Source: Dialister sp. UBA734 | GTDB taxonomy: Bacteria; Bacillota; Negativicutes; Veillonellales; Dialisteraceae | Direction of reading: 5' to 3' | NCBI GenBank assembly: GCA_002297935.1 | Contig: DBLC01000069.1 | Coordinates: 1-5,567, forward strand | Length of the DNA stretch: 5,567 nucleotides | Shown: positions 5,516-5,567 of the stretch, one piece after another | Layout: each line of letters begins with the position of its first letter | Numbering within the stretch: position 1 is the stretch's first letter | Position numbers and translations under genes: made by a program | Notes under the pieces: model-generated | What the model was told of the DNA's origin: nothing | What the model saw: only the letters and a program-made list of their open reading frames with translations | Databases searched by the model: none

Positions 5516-5557
5516 CGAGTAAAGTGCGTAATGAGTAGTGCGAAGTGCGTAGTGGTG
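5516..5557. repeat. Second heptameric tandem repeat (AGTGCGT type)
   Basis: From 5523 the sequence reads as five contiguous 7-base units: AGTGCGT, AATGAGT, AGTGCGA, AGTGCGT and AGTGGTG. A looser unit CGAGTAA (5516-5522) precedes them. AGTGCG occurs three times, at 5523, 5537 and 5544. The core units differ from GTGACT but keep the same 7-base period. No promoter or reading frame is evident in it, and the right edge of the window cuts off its context. Confidence 0.7.
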
Positions 5558-5567
5558 GAAGGGGCGC

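Overview
The window holds a complete class I heat-shock operon read on the minus strand, in the order hrcA (repressor), grpE (nucleotide exchange factor), dnaK (Hsp70), dnaJ (J-protein co-chaperone). All four genes look intact. Together they make the HrcA regulator and the full DnaK folding machine. The organism is very probably a Bacillota member: hrcA comes first, the operator is a CIRCE, DnaK lacks the extra N-terminal segment of proteobacterial DnaK, and the Shine-Dalgarno sites and promoter are of the ordinary sigma-A type. A Negativicutes genus is my guess and is not proven by the sequence.

Layout, in the direction of transcription (high to low coordinates). At 5516-5557 and 5477-5498 there are two short heptameric repeat tracts. 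They are followed by a near-ideal sigma-A promoter (5429-5457), a perfect CIRCE operator (5391-5417) and hrcA (4315-5373, starting at an ATG rather than at the GTG buried in CIRCE). Then come grpE (3600-4211), dnaK (1535-3412) and dnaJ (123-1298). The last 122 bases hold one more repeat arm and a GC-rich hairpin, with no gene visible. CIRCE and the promoter occur only before hrcA, so the whole operon should be transcribed from there and repressed by HrcA, whose activity in this family depends on GroEL. A terminator-like hairpin with a six-U tract lies between dnaK and dnaJ and may lower dnaJ expression.

The unusual part is the intergenic DNA. Every spacer carries arrays of a 7-bp unit (GTGACT plus one variable base), in both orientations, so that each gene is preceded and followed by complementary arms. 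The arms can form hairpins within a spacer. They also form long perfect inverted repeats between spacers: 23 bp around dnaJ and 21 bp around the dnaK-dnaJ attenuator. A second heptameric family (AGTGCGT-like) lies upstream of hrcA. No mobile-element gene, CRISPR array, tRNA or rRNA was seen. The repeat system is the best candidate for something undescribed; its function cannot be decided from this window alone.
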